A stretch of 64,000 nucleotides of DNA from Vicugna pacos. Lineage: Eukaryota; Chordata; Mammalia; Artiodactyla; Camelidae. The notes beneath the pieces are model-generated. The model was not told where the DNA came from, ran no database searches, and saw only the letters and a program-made list of their open reading frames with translations. The stretch covers positions 84,785,001-84,849,000 of the forward strand of contig NC_132993.1 in NCBI RefSeq assembly GCF_048564905.1, given 5' to 3'. Positions within the stretch are counted from its first letter, which is position 1; each line of letters begins with the position of its first letter. Below are positions 25,150 to 38,102 of this stretch, in pieces. The position numbers and the translations under genes are program-made.

Positions 25150-25735
25150 TTGCAGAGACAGGACGCAGGGCTCCCGGACATGAAGGGCGGTGCAGACTGT
25201 CACCTGGAGGCCTCTTGTGGGCAGTGACGTCGGAGAACAAGCTTGAAGGAGGTGAGGAAGGAGCCGTCCAGGCAGAGGGACAGCCAGCCCGGCCCACGAG
25301 GCGGGAGAAGCCTGTGTCGTCCCAGAACATCCCGGTGGGCTGAGGCCGTCGGAGCCCGAGGGTGGGTGCGGTCCCCCGGTGCGGCCCCGGAGGGGCCTCA
25401 CCAGGTTTCCTTCTCCTCGAGGTGAAACCAGCATCCCTGAGCAGGGGAGGGGCGAGGGTCACCACCAGACAGATTCCATCTGGGCCCTTCTGACCGCTGT
25501 GCGTGGTGGGGGGGCTCCCGCAACCGTCCAGGCGAGAGGGCAGGGCGTGCGCGCGGGGAGCGGGAGGAGTGCCGCGTTCCAGGCGCGTTTCCCCCCCCCC
25601 CCCTCCCCCGGGCTGGGCTCAGTCCACCGCTCTCAGGGCGCTTCTGCCTGGAGGTGCTTCCCCGGGTTCTTGGTTCTCCTTCTGTCGGCTGCAGCCCGCG
25701 TTCTCTCCCCGCACTGACCACAGCTTCCATCCTCT
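25150..25735. other. CpG-rich island inside the long collagen intron
   Basis: A sharply GC- and CpG-rich stretch in an otherwise AT-rich intron, with a run of C near 25,590-25,606 and GC-rich open frames on both strands. No exon with matching splice sites or protein family is recognised. A (TG)n run lies just left at 25,086-25,109. It may be an unmethylated island or an inserted GC-rich segment. Confidence 0.5.
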
Positions 25736-26149
25736 ATGGGTAGAGAGAGTCTAAACATTAAGGCCCTATAAGGAACTTCTATATAACATGTACACTTTGT
25801 GTAATCGTGACATTTCACTGCCAGCCAAAAAGCTGGCTTCCAGGCACCACAACTTCCGTATCCAGGTCTCCAGGAGGAAAGGTCTAGACTGCTCCCCACT
25901 GTTTGCTGGTAAGTAATCACACTAGTACACACATCTTCACACATGGATTTTCTTATTTCTTCCCTATCTGCTTTCCCAGCCCACCCTCACGCAGCAGATG
26001 CAGGTTTCTGACTTCCACCCGCTGTGAAAGGAGGGCTCAGTCAACACCCACCATCCCATACAGACACAAAGACAAAAGATAAGGGAACACGCTCTTTGCC
26101 TTGTGATGAGAACTCAACGTTGACTCTCTTGACAACTTTCCCGTGGATC

Positions 26150-26422
26150 ACACAGCAGTGGTAACGGGAGTCACACGTGGCCCATTATTCCCCTAGCATG
26201 CACTTACCTCACACCTGGCAGTTTGTACCTTTTGGCCACCTTCCTCCAGGTCCCCTTCCCCCACCCCGCTGGTAACCAAGTCTCATCTCTTTTTCTATGA
26301 GTTTAGTTCGTTCTTTTTCTTTCCTTCTCTCTTTCTTTAGATTCCACATATAAGTGAGCTAAAGCAGTATTTGTCTTTCTCTGCATGACTTGTTCCACTT
26401 ACCCCAATAGCCACTATACATG
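26150..26422 (-). repeat. Older L1 3'-UTR fragment
   Basis: TTCCACATATAAGTGAGCTA, AGTATTTGTCTTTCTCTGC and GTTCCACTTACC are reversed L1 3'-UTR text, interrupted at 26,423 by the younger L1 that follows. Confidence 0.6.
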
Positions 26423-28005
26423 CTTTTTTTTTTAACATTTTTTTGAGTTATAGTCATTTTACAATGTTGTGTCAAATTCCAGTGTAGAACACAATATTTC
26501 AGTTCTACATGAACATACATATATTCACTGTCACTTTTTTTTGTGTGTGAGCTACCACAAGAGCTTGTGTATATTTCCCTGTGCTATACAGTATAATCTT
26601 GTTTATCTATTCTGCATATGCCTGTCAGTACAGATTTTGAACTCCCAGTCTGTCCCTTCCCACCCCTCACCCTCTTGGCAACCACAAGTTTGTATTCTAT
26701 GTCTATGAGTCTGTTTCTGTTTTGTATTTATGTTCTTTTGAGGGGGGTTCTATATATGAGCGATCTCATATGGTATTTTTCTTTCTCTTTCTGGCTTACT
26801 TCACTTAGAATGACATTCTCCAGGGACATCTATGTCGCTACAAATGGTGTTATGTTGTCAGTTTTTATGGCTGAGTAGTGTTCCATTGTATAAATATACC
26901 ACTTCTTCTTTATCCAGTCATCTGTTGATGGACATTTAGGCTGTCTCCATGTCTTGGCTATTGTAAATAGTGCTGCTATGAACATTGAGGTGCAGGTGTC
27001 ATCCTGAAGTAGGGTTCCTTCTGGATACATGCCCAGGAGTGGGATTCCTTGGTCATATGGTAAGTCTATTCCTAGTCTTTTGAGGAATCTCCATACTGTT
27101 TTCCACAGTGGCTGCACCAAACTGCATTCCCACCAGCAGTGTAGGAGGGTTCCCTTTCCTCCACAGCCCCTCCAGCATTTGTCATTCGTGAACTTTTGAA
27201 TGATGGCCATTCTGACTGGTGTGAGGTGATACCTAATTGTAGTTTTGATTTGTATTTCTCTGATAATTAGTGATATTGAGCATTTTTTCATGTGCCTATT
27301 GATCATTTGTATGTCTTCCTTGGAGAATTGCTTCTTTAAGTCTTTTGCCCATTTTTGGATTGCGTTGTTTGCTTTTTTCTTATTATGTTGTATGAGCTGC
27401 TTATATATTCTAGAGATCAAGCCTTTGTTGGTTTCATCATTTGCAAAAATTTTCTCCCATTCATTTTGTTTTACTTATGGTTTCCTTTGCTATGCAGAAG
27501 CTTGTAAGTTTCATTAGGTCCCCTTTGTTGATTCTTGCTTTTATTTCTATTGCTTGAGTAAACTGTTCTAGGAGAACATTTTTGAGATGTATGTCAGATA
27601 ATGTTTTGCCTATATTTTCTTCTAGGAGGTTTACTGTATCTTGTCTTATGTTTAAGTCTTTGATCCATTTTGAGTTGATTTTTGTATATGGTATAAGGGA
27701 GTGTTCTAGCTTCATTGCTTTACATGCTGCTGTCCAGTGTTCCCAACACCATTTGCTGAAGAGACTGTCTTTATTCCATTGTATATTCTTGCCTCCTTTG
27801 TCAAAGATTAGTTGACCAAAAGTTTGTGGGTTCATTTCTGGGCTTTCTATTCTGTTCCATTGGTCCATATGTCTGTTTTTGTACCAATACCATGCTGTCT
27901 TGATGACTGTAGCTCTATAGTATTGTCTGAAGTCTTGGAGAGCTATACATGGCTTTTTAATAGTGGGTTTGCTGGTCAAAAAACAGGCATTGTTTAATTT
28001 TTGAT
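26423..28005 (-). mobile_element. L1 LINE, 5'-truncated, ORF2 C-terminal part
   Basis: The longest L1 piece in the window. A poly-T start at 26,427 marks its 3' end; the 3'-UTR runs to about 26,830. The minus strand then encodes the ORF2 C-terminal region: [20 protein letters not shown] (zinc-knuckle-like end domain), [20 protein letters not shown], and further upstream [20 protein letters not shown] and [14 protein letters not shown] frameshift lies between the two open pieces (about 27,420-27,460), and a stop (TAG) replaces the usual tryptophan codon in the ATW motif near 26,830. It is a dead 5'-truncated copy in the same orientation as the collagen gene, unlike most other L1 copies here. 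Confidence 0.85.
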
Positions 28006-28394
28006 AAATTCTTCCAAATTATCCTGCAAAAAAACAGGTGTCTTGCAATCAACAGTGATGAGAGTGGCCACTTCCCTGCCCCAGATATTATCAATCTTTT
28101 ACATTTTTTCAATCAGGCTAGCATAAATAGAATATGTTCTTATTTTCATTTTCCTGTATTTTTACAAAGTCAAACCTCTTCTTGGGTACTTATTTTCCAT
28201 TTGCATTTCTTTTTCTGCAAATTACTAGTTTATCCATTGTCCACTTTCTATTGAATTTCTACCTCTTACTCATTTATAGAACATTTCTGTGTGTTCCAGA
28301 TATATTTGCACTGTTTAACTGGTACATTTCTCTCTCTATGTGATGCTCGTCCTTCTAACTTTATCCATGGTGTCTGTCCTTAAATGCAACTCTT

Positions 28395-28970
28395 AAATTT
28401 GGAGTCAAAACTATCAATTGTTGCCAAGACTTGGAAGCAACTTAAATGTCCATTGACAGAGGGCTGGATAAAGAAGCTATGGTATATTTATACAATGAAA
28501 TACTACTTAACCATAAAAAAGAATAAAATAATGCCATTTGCTGCAACATGGATGGATCTAGAGATTGTCATTCTAAGTGAAGTAAGACAGAAAAAGAAAT
28601 AAAAATACCATATGATATCACTTATATGTGGAATCTAAAAAAAAGAAAAAAGAGGACACTATAAACTCATCTACAAAACAGAAAGACTCACAGATACAGT
28701 AAATAATCTTATGGTTACCAGGAAAAGGGAGTGGGAAGGGATAAATTTGCGAATTTGAGATTTGTGATTATTAACTAATATATATAAATAGATTGAAAAA
28801 CAAGTTTCTTCTGTATAGTGCAGGAAACTATTCAATATCTTTATAATAACCTTTAATGAAAGAGAATATGAAAACAAATCTATGTATGTATGCATGACTG
28901 GAACATTGTGCTCTACACCAGAAATTGGCACATTTGTCACTGACAGTACTTCAATAAAAACAGTAACAAA
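28395..28970 (+). repeat. L1 ORF2 end and 3'-UTR
   Basis: Encodes a short ORF2 end ([20 protein letters not shown]) then 3'-UTR text (TACTTCAATAAAAACAG end). Plus orientation, directly next to the opposed L1. Confidence 0.75.
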
Positions 28971-28979
28971 CTATGTGTT

Positions 28980-30870
28980 GTTTCCATATGACTTCTGTTA
29001 CTACTCGAACTTTCATAACTAAACGCTCACGATTGGCTCTTGCATCTGCAGCAACTCTGGTCTGTGTGGGGTGAAGCGCTCTCTCCTCTTACACCCCATG
29101 AAGGACCACTTGTCCCGCGCCAGGTATTAATCCTACGTCACACTAATCTTCATATGCACTGAAGTCCTTTCTTAGAGCCCTTGCTCTGTTTTTAAACACC
29201 ACGCTAAGGGCTGTCCCCGTGATCTGTGAGGCAGGCTCCCCAACACACCAGCATCGCTCAGCCCAACAGCAGGACCAAGTCACGCCCACTGACTCCATAC
29301 TGGCACCACACTGAACTACAGTTCCGCCTGACAGAGCCTGGACTCTCCCACGCTGAATCTCCCATCCACGAAAATGGTGGGTGACTCCATTTGGACCCAT
29401 TACCCAGTCTCCTTTGTGTTTTCCATTAAACTTTCATCACGTTCGCGCCTGCTTTTAGTCATTTACTGCCACGTTGTCTGTGATGCTTCTTGCTGCCGTT
29501 AAAAGTCATAAATGCTGTTTACTGTTAGAGCTTTTAGTTGGTTTCCAGCGGCACTGCTGGTCCCAGGGATGCTCACCCCACTATCTGCGCCCCTTGTTGT
29601 GTGTCTTAATGATGTTCTCCCCTGGGTGTGGTGACCAATCCTCCCCCACCCGTGGCCAATGGGCTGCAGCAAGGTGTCCTGGTGCTGGCCCTGGAGGAAG
29701 CTTGCTTGGAGGAAAGGCCAGTTGGACGAGCCCCGCGCTCACTCAGAGGATGCGTCCTGGTCGCAGGGTTGGACGTTCAAGTCAGAGAGCAGCCGGAAAA
29801 GCACCACCAACAGTAACAGCATTTGCTCCCTGCTGGACGCTGTTCCAAGTGCGTTTCCCACCTTGGCTCATTTAGTCCGCACACCTAGGATGCAGGTAGG
29901 GCTATCCTTCCACACAGATGAGGAAACAACACAGTCTGTACACTTCAAGAGGCAGGAAGCTGAAGTTCCAAGAGGAAGAGGGCGACGCCTGTGGAAGGGT
30001 GGGCAGATGCCAAGAGCCAGGTGCCAGTTTCTTGCGAGAAGGCGTGCCTTGCCTCGCGGCATGCCGGTTTTCTTACGTAACTATTTTTTGTGACCGTAGA
30101 TAACCTGACTTTTGTACTATCTAATGAAGCCTTCATGTGTGACCAGTTCATATTTAAACCACCATCTCACAGTAGGTAAATTTTGAAAATACATTGAATC
30201 CGTGATTCTGACCAATTGTGCTTTCCAAGGATGGCCACACCAAAAGCTCCAAGTTCTCCTGCCATGCACGTGACCTTGCACTCCCGTCTCAAGACGAGGG
30301 TTCTGATCGCCCACCTTCTTTTGAATCTGGTCAGGCCTTAGTGATGCCCTTGGACCCAGCAGACTGTGGTCGGCAAGTTACCGCCTGACTTCTGAGCATG
30401 CTCAGAGCCCGGTGGCTTCAGGCTGATCCCTTGGTTGCTCCCTCTCAAGTCTGCCACTCCCTGTGAGACCCAGCAGCCTTGCAGGACCACCTCTACCTGC
30501 CCTTTCGCATTCGAAGCTCACCAGGGCAGGGAAAGGAAGTCACCTCGGGTCTTCCAGCCCAGCTGAGACCCTAGACACCCAGCATAGGACTACCCACTGT
30601 TCCCCTCTCAGCTTCATCACCCACAGAGCCCTAGAGGGTGACTGCTGTTCTGCAACACTAAGGGTTGTGTCTGGGTTTGTTGTTGTTGCTATTTGGGAAG
30701 TGGGAACAGGGATGGAAAGATAATAGGAACAATGAGTTAATTATCTGTCTTCCTACACTTTGAACGTTCTTGAACCTATGAATTCTGGGCAGATTCTGAA
30801 ACCTGTCAACCAGCAAGAGCTGTCTCTGCCATAGAGGAGACCAGCCTGATCTGCTTTGCGGAGAAGTGAC
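28980..30870. other. Intron without a recognised gene
   Basis: Moderately GC-rich, with several short open frames but no splice-supported exon. A MIR-like piece lies near 29,810-29,960 (AGATGAGGAAACAAC). Nothing else is recognised. Confidence 0.35.
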
Positions 30871-30879
30871 ATTAAAAGC

Positions 30880-31500
30880 CATTGTTATACTAGGTGAAGT
30901 AAGCCAGGAAGAGAAAGAGAAATACCACATGATATCACTTATATGTGGAATCTTTTAAAAATGACACAAATGAACTTATCTACAAAACAGAGACAGACTC
31001 ACAGGCACAGAAAACAAACTTATGGTTACCCAGGGGAATGGGAGTGAGGACGGATAAATTGGGAGTTCAGGATTTGCAGATACCAACTACTATACATCAA
31101 ATAGATAAACAACAAAGTCCTACTGTATAGTACATAGAGCTATATTCAATACCTTGTCATAGCCTATAGTGAAAAAGAATGTGAAAAATAATATATATGT
31201 ATGTGTATAACCAAATCAATATGCTATACACCAGAAATTAACACAACATTGTAAACCTACTATACCTCAATTTTTAAAAAAGCTATTCATTGGGAGTTCA
31301 AAATTTGTAGATACTATATATAAAATAAGCAACAAGTTTCTACTGTACAGCACAGGGAACTGTAGTCACTATCTTGTGGTAACCTATAATGAAAAAGAGT
31401 ATGAAAATGAATGTATGTATGTATATGTATGACTGAAACATGCTGTACACCAGAAATTGACACACTGTAACTGACTATACTTCAATTAAAAAAAAAAAAG
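30880..31500 (+). repeat. Two L1 3' ends in tandem
   Basis: First copy ends near 31,275 (ACACAACATTGTAAACCTAC, then A-rich). Second starts near 31,290 (GGGAGTTCAAAATTTGTAG) and ends at 31,500 in a run of A after TATACTTCAATT. Each shows the CAGCACAGGGAACTGTAG type motif. Confidence 0.7.
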
Positions 31501-31504
31501 CCAC

Positions 31505-32555
31505 TCAGAGGGTGATGTAGTTTGAAGTCACCTCTCTTGCGAGAAATGAAATAAAAAAAGAATGAGTCCTACAGAAGGCAGTGTCACAATCAGTAACCAC
31601 AGGTGGCTGCTGAGACCTTAAAATGTGTCTAGTCCAATTGAGCTCTAAATGCAGATACACACTGGATTATGAAGTAGCATATTTTTAAAAATAAATTATC
31701 TCATCAATATTTATATTAATTACATGTTGAAATGATTACATCTTGGATATACTGGGTTAAATAAAATATGCTAATAAAGTTAACTTTGCCTGTTTTTTTA
31801 AATTTTTTGTTTGCTACTAAAAATTTTTCATTATATAAAATTACATACGTTGCTCACATTCTATTTCTAGCTCTGTACTAGACGGTCTTTATAAGATATG
31901 TTGGTTTTGAGATGTTGAGACAGCAGAGAAAGGGGACAAAATCATCCTCCACCCTAGACAGGCATTGCTGGCTTATCCAAGTTGTCTGAAATTGGCGTCA
32001 GTGGTCCTAATGGGCTAGTCAGACCTTAAGTTATTCTCTTAACTTTGATCAGGCATATTATGAAGCCAGAGGCCAAGCAGAAAAAATAACACTTAAAAGA
32101 CATTTTAAAACATCTTAAAAACAGGAAGAAATAATTTCACTACTGCTCAGCAAAATCATGTAAGCTCACAATTCACATTTCTGAACATATTTCTAACATC
32201 TGAGACTACGCTTACTGAAGCAAAATAAAGAGGAAAGTGGAGTGATTCTCCCACAAACATCACCAAAGAAAAGGGTGGGCTTACACAAATCTCAGTGGCT
32301 ACATTTTTCTCTAATTTCTGCTTCCTTTCCAAGCTCAGGCAACCTAAAGATTCTAATAATCAACAGACTACTCTAACTGGGGCAATTAAAACACTAATGC
32401 TTGTGTATACCAGGAGTGTGAAAAGTTTGGCCCAAAGACCCCTCAGGCCCCCAAGACCCTTTGGGAGGTGATGCTCACAAAGTTAAACCTTTTTTCCCAA
32501 TTACACTAAAATGCTATCTTTTCCTTTTTCATTCATATTCTTTCCCAAATGTGCA
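31505..32555. other. Intron, nothing recognised
   Basis: AT-rich, no coding signal, no assigned repeat. Confidence 0.3.
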
Positions 32556-32559
32556 GCAG

Positions 32560-32800
32560 AGTTTTAAAAAACTTTATTGTGGTATAATTTCTGTACAGTA
32601 AACTACACATATTTCAGATGTACAATTTGATGAATTTTGATAGATGTGTACACCCATGAAACCATGACCACAATCAAGACAGCTAACACTTCCATCGCTC
32701 CCCAAGAGATGCAATTTTTGAACTACAAATTTATCCCTCCCCACCCCTTCTACCCCTTGGTAACCATAAGTTTGTTCCCTATGTCTGTGTACAGTAGTTT
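32560..32800 (-). repeat. L1 3'-UTR fragment, reversed
   Basis: CTTTATTGTGGTATAATTTC, CACATATTTCAGATGTACAA, CACCCATGAAACCATGACCA match the reversed 3'-UTR of mid-age L1 families. Confidence 0.6.
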
Positions 32801-32829
32801 TTAAGAGGTCACAAAGCAAGCGATATCAC

Positions 32830-33870
32830 AACAGACTCTACAGAAGTGGATATAACAATCCAGCTGCCTTCTAATAAGCTAGACATTAAAGACATTTGAA
32901 AACACATAAAAGAATGCCACTCTTCTCACTAATGTATTTTGTTTGGGAAAATAGTTATTTTTTATAAAGGAATATGTGATTTATGTTATGGGTTTATTTT
33001 TATTATTTTGAAAGAAAATAAATGATTTTAAATTACTTCGATTTTAATTTCTAACATGGTAAATATCAGTAGCTAGATACCACACCAACAAAAGCTCTTC
33101 GAGCTCCATAATCTTTTAGAATGCAAAGCTATCTTGAGACCAAAAAGTGTAAGAAACAGTAGTATATAAAAGTCAGATTTAAAATTGACCCCTGTGGGTG
33201 AGTGGTTTCCCATCATCTAAAATTAACTGAAAATGATGGGCTTTTAAAATCCTTTCAGTATTTATATGATGTAATAAAGATGGTCCCAACCACATTCCAG
33301 TCCCCAAGCTAACAACTGTCTCTGTGACACACATTGTTCTCCACAGCCAATCACATGGTAACTTTTCTTTGCCCAGGGATGTGTCCAGGGTTACATACAA
33401 ATTGTCAGCAGGTGATGACAACTCCATCACCTTTTCAGTCACTCAGGAAGGCATCTGAGTGATCTTGTTGTAAGAACAGCCTTAGTTCTTTAATTGATTC
33501 TGTTAAACCACTTACAAGCATGGCTGTCTCCTTAATGGTAACAAGCTACCTGTTATTCAGCTCATGATTAAGAACTGCTCTTCAATGTATGCCTGTCAGA
33601 CACAGAGCACATTTTCAGTTGTCCAAGAATCACTGACTGAAGACCAAAATGACCATACTTCATCACCAAACACCTTCTGGAGATTATATCTTTACAAACT
33701 CAGTCCACCAAACATTTGTTGTAACAGATGATTATTTTTATATAGATATTTTAAATCCACCTTAAATGGCATGGATGTGAAGAACTTTGATGGCTTAATG
33801 CAATTAAGTATTCCTAATAGATGACCCATTTACCATACTCCCTCAAAGAGAAAAACAGATTCAGTACTTA
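32830..33870. other. Intron, nothing recognised
   Basis: No repeat family or exon assigned; ordinary intronic composition. Confidence 0.3.
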
Positions 33871-33871
33871 C

Positions 33872-33925
33872 AGGACCACCTTCTTCACCAGGGTGACCAG
33901 ATAATCCATCAAAACCCCTCTCTCC
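33872..33925 (-). CDS. Collagen helix exon, GERGFDG...EEGGP
   Basis: A 54-bp exon with CTCAG acceptor and GTAAGT donor. It encodes six perfect Gly-X-Y triplets, GERGFDGLSGHPGEEGGP, and aligns in position with GYRGYPGDEGGP of collagen VI alpha-3. No damage is visible. Confidence 0.85.
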
Positions 33926-35044
33926 CTGAGAAAAAATCAAAATAAATATTTTGGACTCCTAATCCTTCATTTCTCAAATCTATGTGAAATAAAAATGGTT
34001 ACTAATAGATACCCTTGTTTCACTGAGTTGACGTTTTACTGAGATTCTACTAAATGTGGAGTGTAACACACAGAGACGTAGAGACACTGTTGGCCTGTCT
34101 TAGAGTGAAACTTGCATACCTGTTTGTCTTCATAGTCCGGGACCCCAGTCTATTTTTATTTTTCTAAAATATCTTTTAAGCCATGCTATTGTGAAAACCA
34201 AAGTCAAAACTAGTTTCTAATTAAACATTTCAGGAAGACTATTACTTTAAAGGGGGCTTTGAGCTGGTTTTACAAAACATCAGTAAACAAAGGTGTTACA
34301 GCCCGCATTACTTATGAGAAATGGTTGCTTATTTCTGTGTGACTAAACTGTTTAGTCTCTGTTTTTTTACTCTTCTTAGATAACTAAACCCACAAACCAT
34401 TTCCTGTCAAGGAAGTTTGGCTTAACATTTTATAGCCAGAGGTTTTTATTTAGTCGAAAACCTGGTCAACAAGATGTGGGAACCATAGTCTCCTTGTAAT
34501 TAACAAAGATATGAAAGTAACATGACCAAGCACTGAATTCTGAGCAGAGAAGTCAAGAATTCAGGACACTCCCGTCTTTGGCCTTTGAGGCATGGTCCTC
34601 AAGTTGCCAAAAAACATGTCAAGAGATTCCCAGGCTTGATTTTCTGAACCTCCAATCCCATATTTAAGAAAAACAAGAGGGAAGAAAATTCTAGTGCTGG
34701 GGCATAATTATAATTTATTTTTCAAAAAGTAATTACACAGTGTTCAAAATTAAGATTGATCTGCAAAGGCAGGAAGAGCTCGTTTCAACCACCTCATGGG
34801 AAACCTTACAACAAGAGAACATGAAAGCCCATGGGTGTGATTCAACCTTACATGTGAATTGGTGATTATACCCCCATCTTAAAGCTGTCGTCCCATGAGA
34901 ATGGAAACCTGTGTCCCTGGATAGCTGAGGACCATTTCTAACAAGAGTCTCCCTGAAAAGCATGAAGTGATCTTTTTCCTACCACTCAGTCCTACAGTTA
35001 GGGAAAGTGTCTGTAAAATAAATATAAGTAGACAGCACAATAGG

Positions 35045-35240
35045 GTGGACAGGAAGTACGCCTTGGAGTCAGGGAGACATAGGGGCTTAAATCCCAAAAT
35101 ATCTCTTGGCAACCATGCAACTTTGGGGAAAGTGGTGTTCCCTCTCTGAGTCTCGATTTCACACCTGTAAAATAGGTTGTAAAGAGCACAGAACTAAAAA
35201 AGGCATGTTAAAGGCATAACACAGGCTGGTGTGCAGTGGA
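35045..35240 (+). repeat. MIR SINE
   Basis: GGCTTAAATCCCAAAATATC, CAACCATGCAACTTTGGG and TCTCTGAGTCTCGATTTCAC follow the MIR layout. The rest of 33.9-35.6 kb holds no recognised feature. Confidence 0.55.
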
Positions 35241-35524
35241 TACGAAATGTCATCTCTCTCCCACACACCCCCCCAACAAATCCTCACCTTCCTCCCAGGG
35301 CTCCAACCATCACCTCTGTGCCTGTCGTCTCCAAAACACTTTGCATATGTATTGCAGCACGTTCTTTCTACAATTGCGTCCTGAAAACAGAATCCACATC
35401 ACGTAAAATTTTTTTTTCATCTGTATGAACCTATGTCACATGACACACTAAAGAAACAAAATTCCCTCAAGGTTTTTAAAGTTATTAGAATGTACAGATC
35501 TGGTGAAGGATGGTGTCAAAACAA

Positions 35525-35590
35525 ACAACCACCAGAAATTGACACAACATTGTAAACTGACTATACTTCAATAAAAAAGTAATTAATTAA
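35525..35590 (+). repeat. Short L1 3' end
   Basis: ACCAGAAATTGACACAACAT then CTGACTATACTTCAATAAAA; lies only 24 bp from the A-domain exon donor at 35,613. Confidence 0.65.
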
Positions 35591-35613
35591 TTTAAAATCT
35601 AAAAACAACTTAC

Positions 35614-35759
35614 AAGTTGCTTCTGTAAGATGCTCGGGAGGGATGGCAGTGTGATGCTGAGAGGTTGATGATACACAAATCCTCTGCCAAATTCTAGCTC
35701 CTGGACCTCCTCCAATTTATACACACCTTCCAGGCCAATAGTAAGGAGTCCAGAGAATC
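35614..35759 (-). CDS. Collagen VI N1 von Willebrand A exon, C-terminal end
   Basis: A 146-bp exon joins the previous one in phase 1 and encodes GFSGLLTIGLEGVYKL, EEVQELEFGRGFVYHQP and then SILQKQL before GTAAGT. It corresponds to the alpha-3 sequence ALILVGLERVVNL...LEFGRGFMYDRP. Three consecutive A-domain exons keep a single open frame, so the damage in this gene is concentrated in the helix exons. The expected short cysteine-rich linker exon (CCGVPCKC in alpha-3) was not found between here and 33.9 kb. Confidence 0.8.
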
Positions 35760-38102
35760 CTTCAAAACACCAACAGGTGGGGGATTTCCTTGCACATCTT
35801 TTGAATGGTCTGTCTTTGGGCCCCAATATCCATCACCGCTCCTACAGCCTCATCAATCTTGTCTCAAACTGCATTTCTTTTAAAATCAAAGCTAGCTCAT
35901 GACATGCCTTCTTGAAGAATTGGTCTGACATCTTTCAATCCCTGCAGCTGAAAGTCAAACAGTTACATGGAACCACAAAGGACCCTCAGGGCTCTTATAG
36001 CCCCAGTTTTCTATTTGAAAGAGTTTTCCTCTGTTACAGTATGAAGTTACATCCTTTAACCCCATGCTTGAAGTAGACTTGTGGTTTACTCTGTGACCAT
36101 CTTGCGGGCTGTTCACAAATATTCTGGTTCCTCTACTGAAGAGGACGAGGTAAGACTTCACTTTTTGGGGGAAATTATAAGCTTTCATTAAGCCCCAATT
36201 CTTTACCAGCAAAAATACTATCTCATGAAATTTACAACTGTCCGCACGGCTGGCTCTGACCAATGAAATATGAGCAGAGGTGACACTGGTCACTCCCTGG
36301 GAGAAATTTTAAGAGCAGTGCACACTTCAGCCCATTTTCTTTCCCCTCCCACAGAAACAGATCCCTCCTTCAGCCTGGGTCCTCGACTGATGAGAAAGAG
36401 GCATGGATGAAAGGGCACGAAGTACAAGATGGAGACAATCTTGCTAGTTTAAGCCACTGAGATTTGAAGGTGGTCATTGCAGAATAACAACAGTCTCCTA
36501 CTGATGCAGACACTGAGAGATCATCTGGGTTTTTCCATGTAACAGAAAACATAGTGACAAGAACATTTCTCAAATCTGACCAGAAGTCAAGTAGAATTTC
36601 CAAACAAATATTACCGTTAATACTTAAACAGTAAATTCACACACACATGCACACACATCAGCTCTTGGCTATGGTAAACAAACTGCTTTAAAATCCTGTG
36701 GTTAACAGTTGTATACAAATTCTTAATTACTCCTCAAAATAAATTCTTGGAAATGGAATTGCTGATCTAGCTCGTAGGCAAAGTTTGCAGTCCTTTGTCA
36801 TGAACTCCCAGTTCCCTTCGAGAAAAGTTGCAATGTTTTAAACTTTCAGTGGAAATCTATGCAGTAAATTTAGTTGAAAGCAAATTGTCAGAAAATATTC
36901 CACTTAATGCAATCCTTAGTAAAGTACCCATGACAGTTTTCACAGAACTAGAACAAATGATCCTAAAATTTATATGGAACCATGAAAGACCCTGATTTGC
37001 TAAAGCAATCTTAAGAGAAAAATAACAAAGCTGGAGGTAACATGCTCCCTGACTTCAGACTATATTACAAAGCTACAGTAATAAAAACAGACACATACTG
37101 GCACAAAAGCAGACACAGAGATCAATGAAACAGAATACAGAGATCATAAATAAACCCACACACCTAAGGTCAACTCATCTATGACAAAGGAGGCAAAAAC
37201 ATACAATGGAGAAAAGACAGTCTCTTCAATAAGTGGTGCTGGGAAAACTGAACAGCTACATGTAAAACAATGAAATTAGAACATTTTCTCACATCATATA
37301 AACCTCAAAAATAAACTCAAAATGGATTAAAGACCTAAATGTAAGACCAAAAACCATAAAACACTTCAAAAAACAACCGGCAAAACACTCTTTGACATAA
37401 ATTGTAGCAATAATTTTTTGGATCTGGCAAGAAAACAAAAGCAAAAACAATATGATCTAATTAAATGTAAAAGCTTTGCACAGCAAAGGAAACCATCAAT
37501 GAAACCATCAACGAAACCAAGGCAATCTACTGAATGGGAGAAATATTTGCAAATGATATGACCAATAAAGGGTCAATACTCAAAACATATAAGCATCTCA
37601 TAAACTCTATATTGAAAAAACATACAACTCAATCAAAAAATGGGCAGAAGACCTGAATAGACCTTTTTACGAAGAAGACATACAGATGGCCAACAGGCAC
37701 AGGGAAAGATGCTCAATATCCTTAATCATCAGAGAAATGCAAATGAAAATGACAGTAAAATAAAACCTCACACCTGTCAGAATGGCTATCATCAAAAAGT
37801 CTACAAACAACATACTGGCAAGGATGTAGAGAAAATGGAACTTTTGTACACTGTTGGTGGAAGTGTAAATTGATGCAGCCACAATGGAAAATAATATGGA
37901 GGTTTCTCAAAAACCTAGATACAGAACTAACAAATGATCCAGAAATTCCACTCCTCGGTATGTTTCCAACAAAAATGAAGGCACTAACTCAAAAAGATAC
38001 ATGCACCCAGTGTTCATAGAAGCAGTTTTTTAAATAGCCAAGATATGGAAGCAACCTAAATGTCCATCAATAGAGGAATGGATAAAGAAGATGTGGTATA
38101 TA

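Noticed and set aside
25402-25436. A 35-bp minus-strand block with AG/GT borders resembling a damaged collagen exon
   Set aside because: It lies in a CpG-rich island, lacks regular triplets, and collagen VI alpha-3 has no exon between the two neighbours that flank it here.
35285-35335. Minus-strand GDDRHRGDG-like stretch before a GTGAGG donor
   Set aside because: No acceptor at the right place and only partial glycine spacing; too weak to call an exon.
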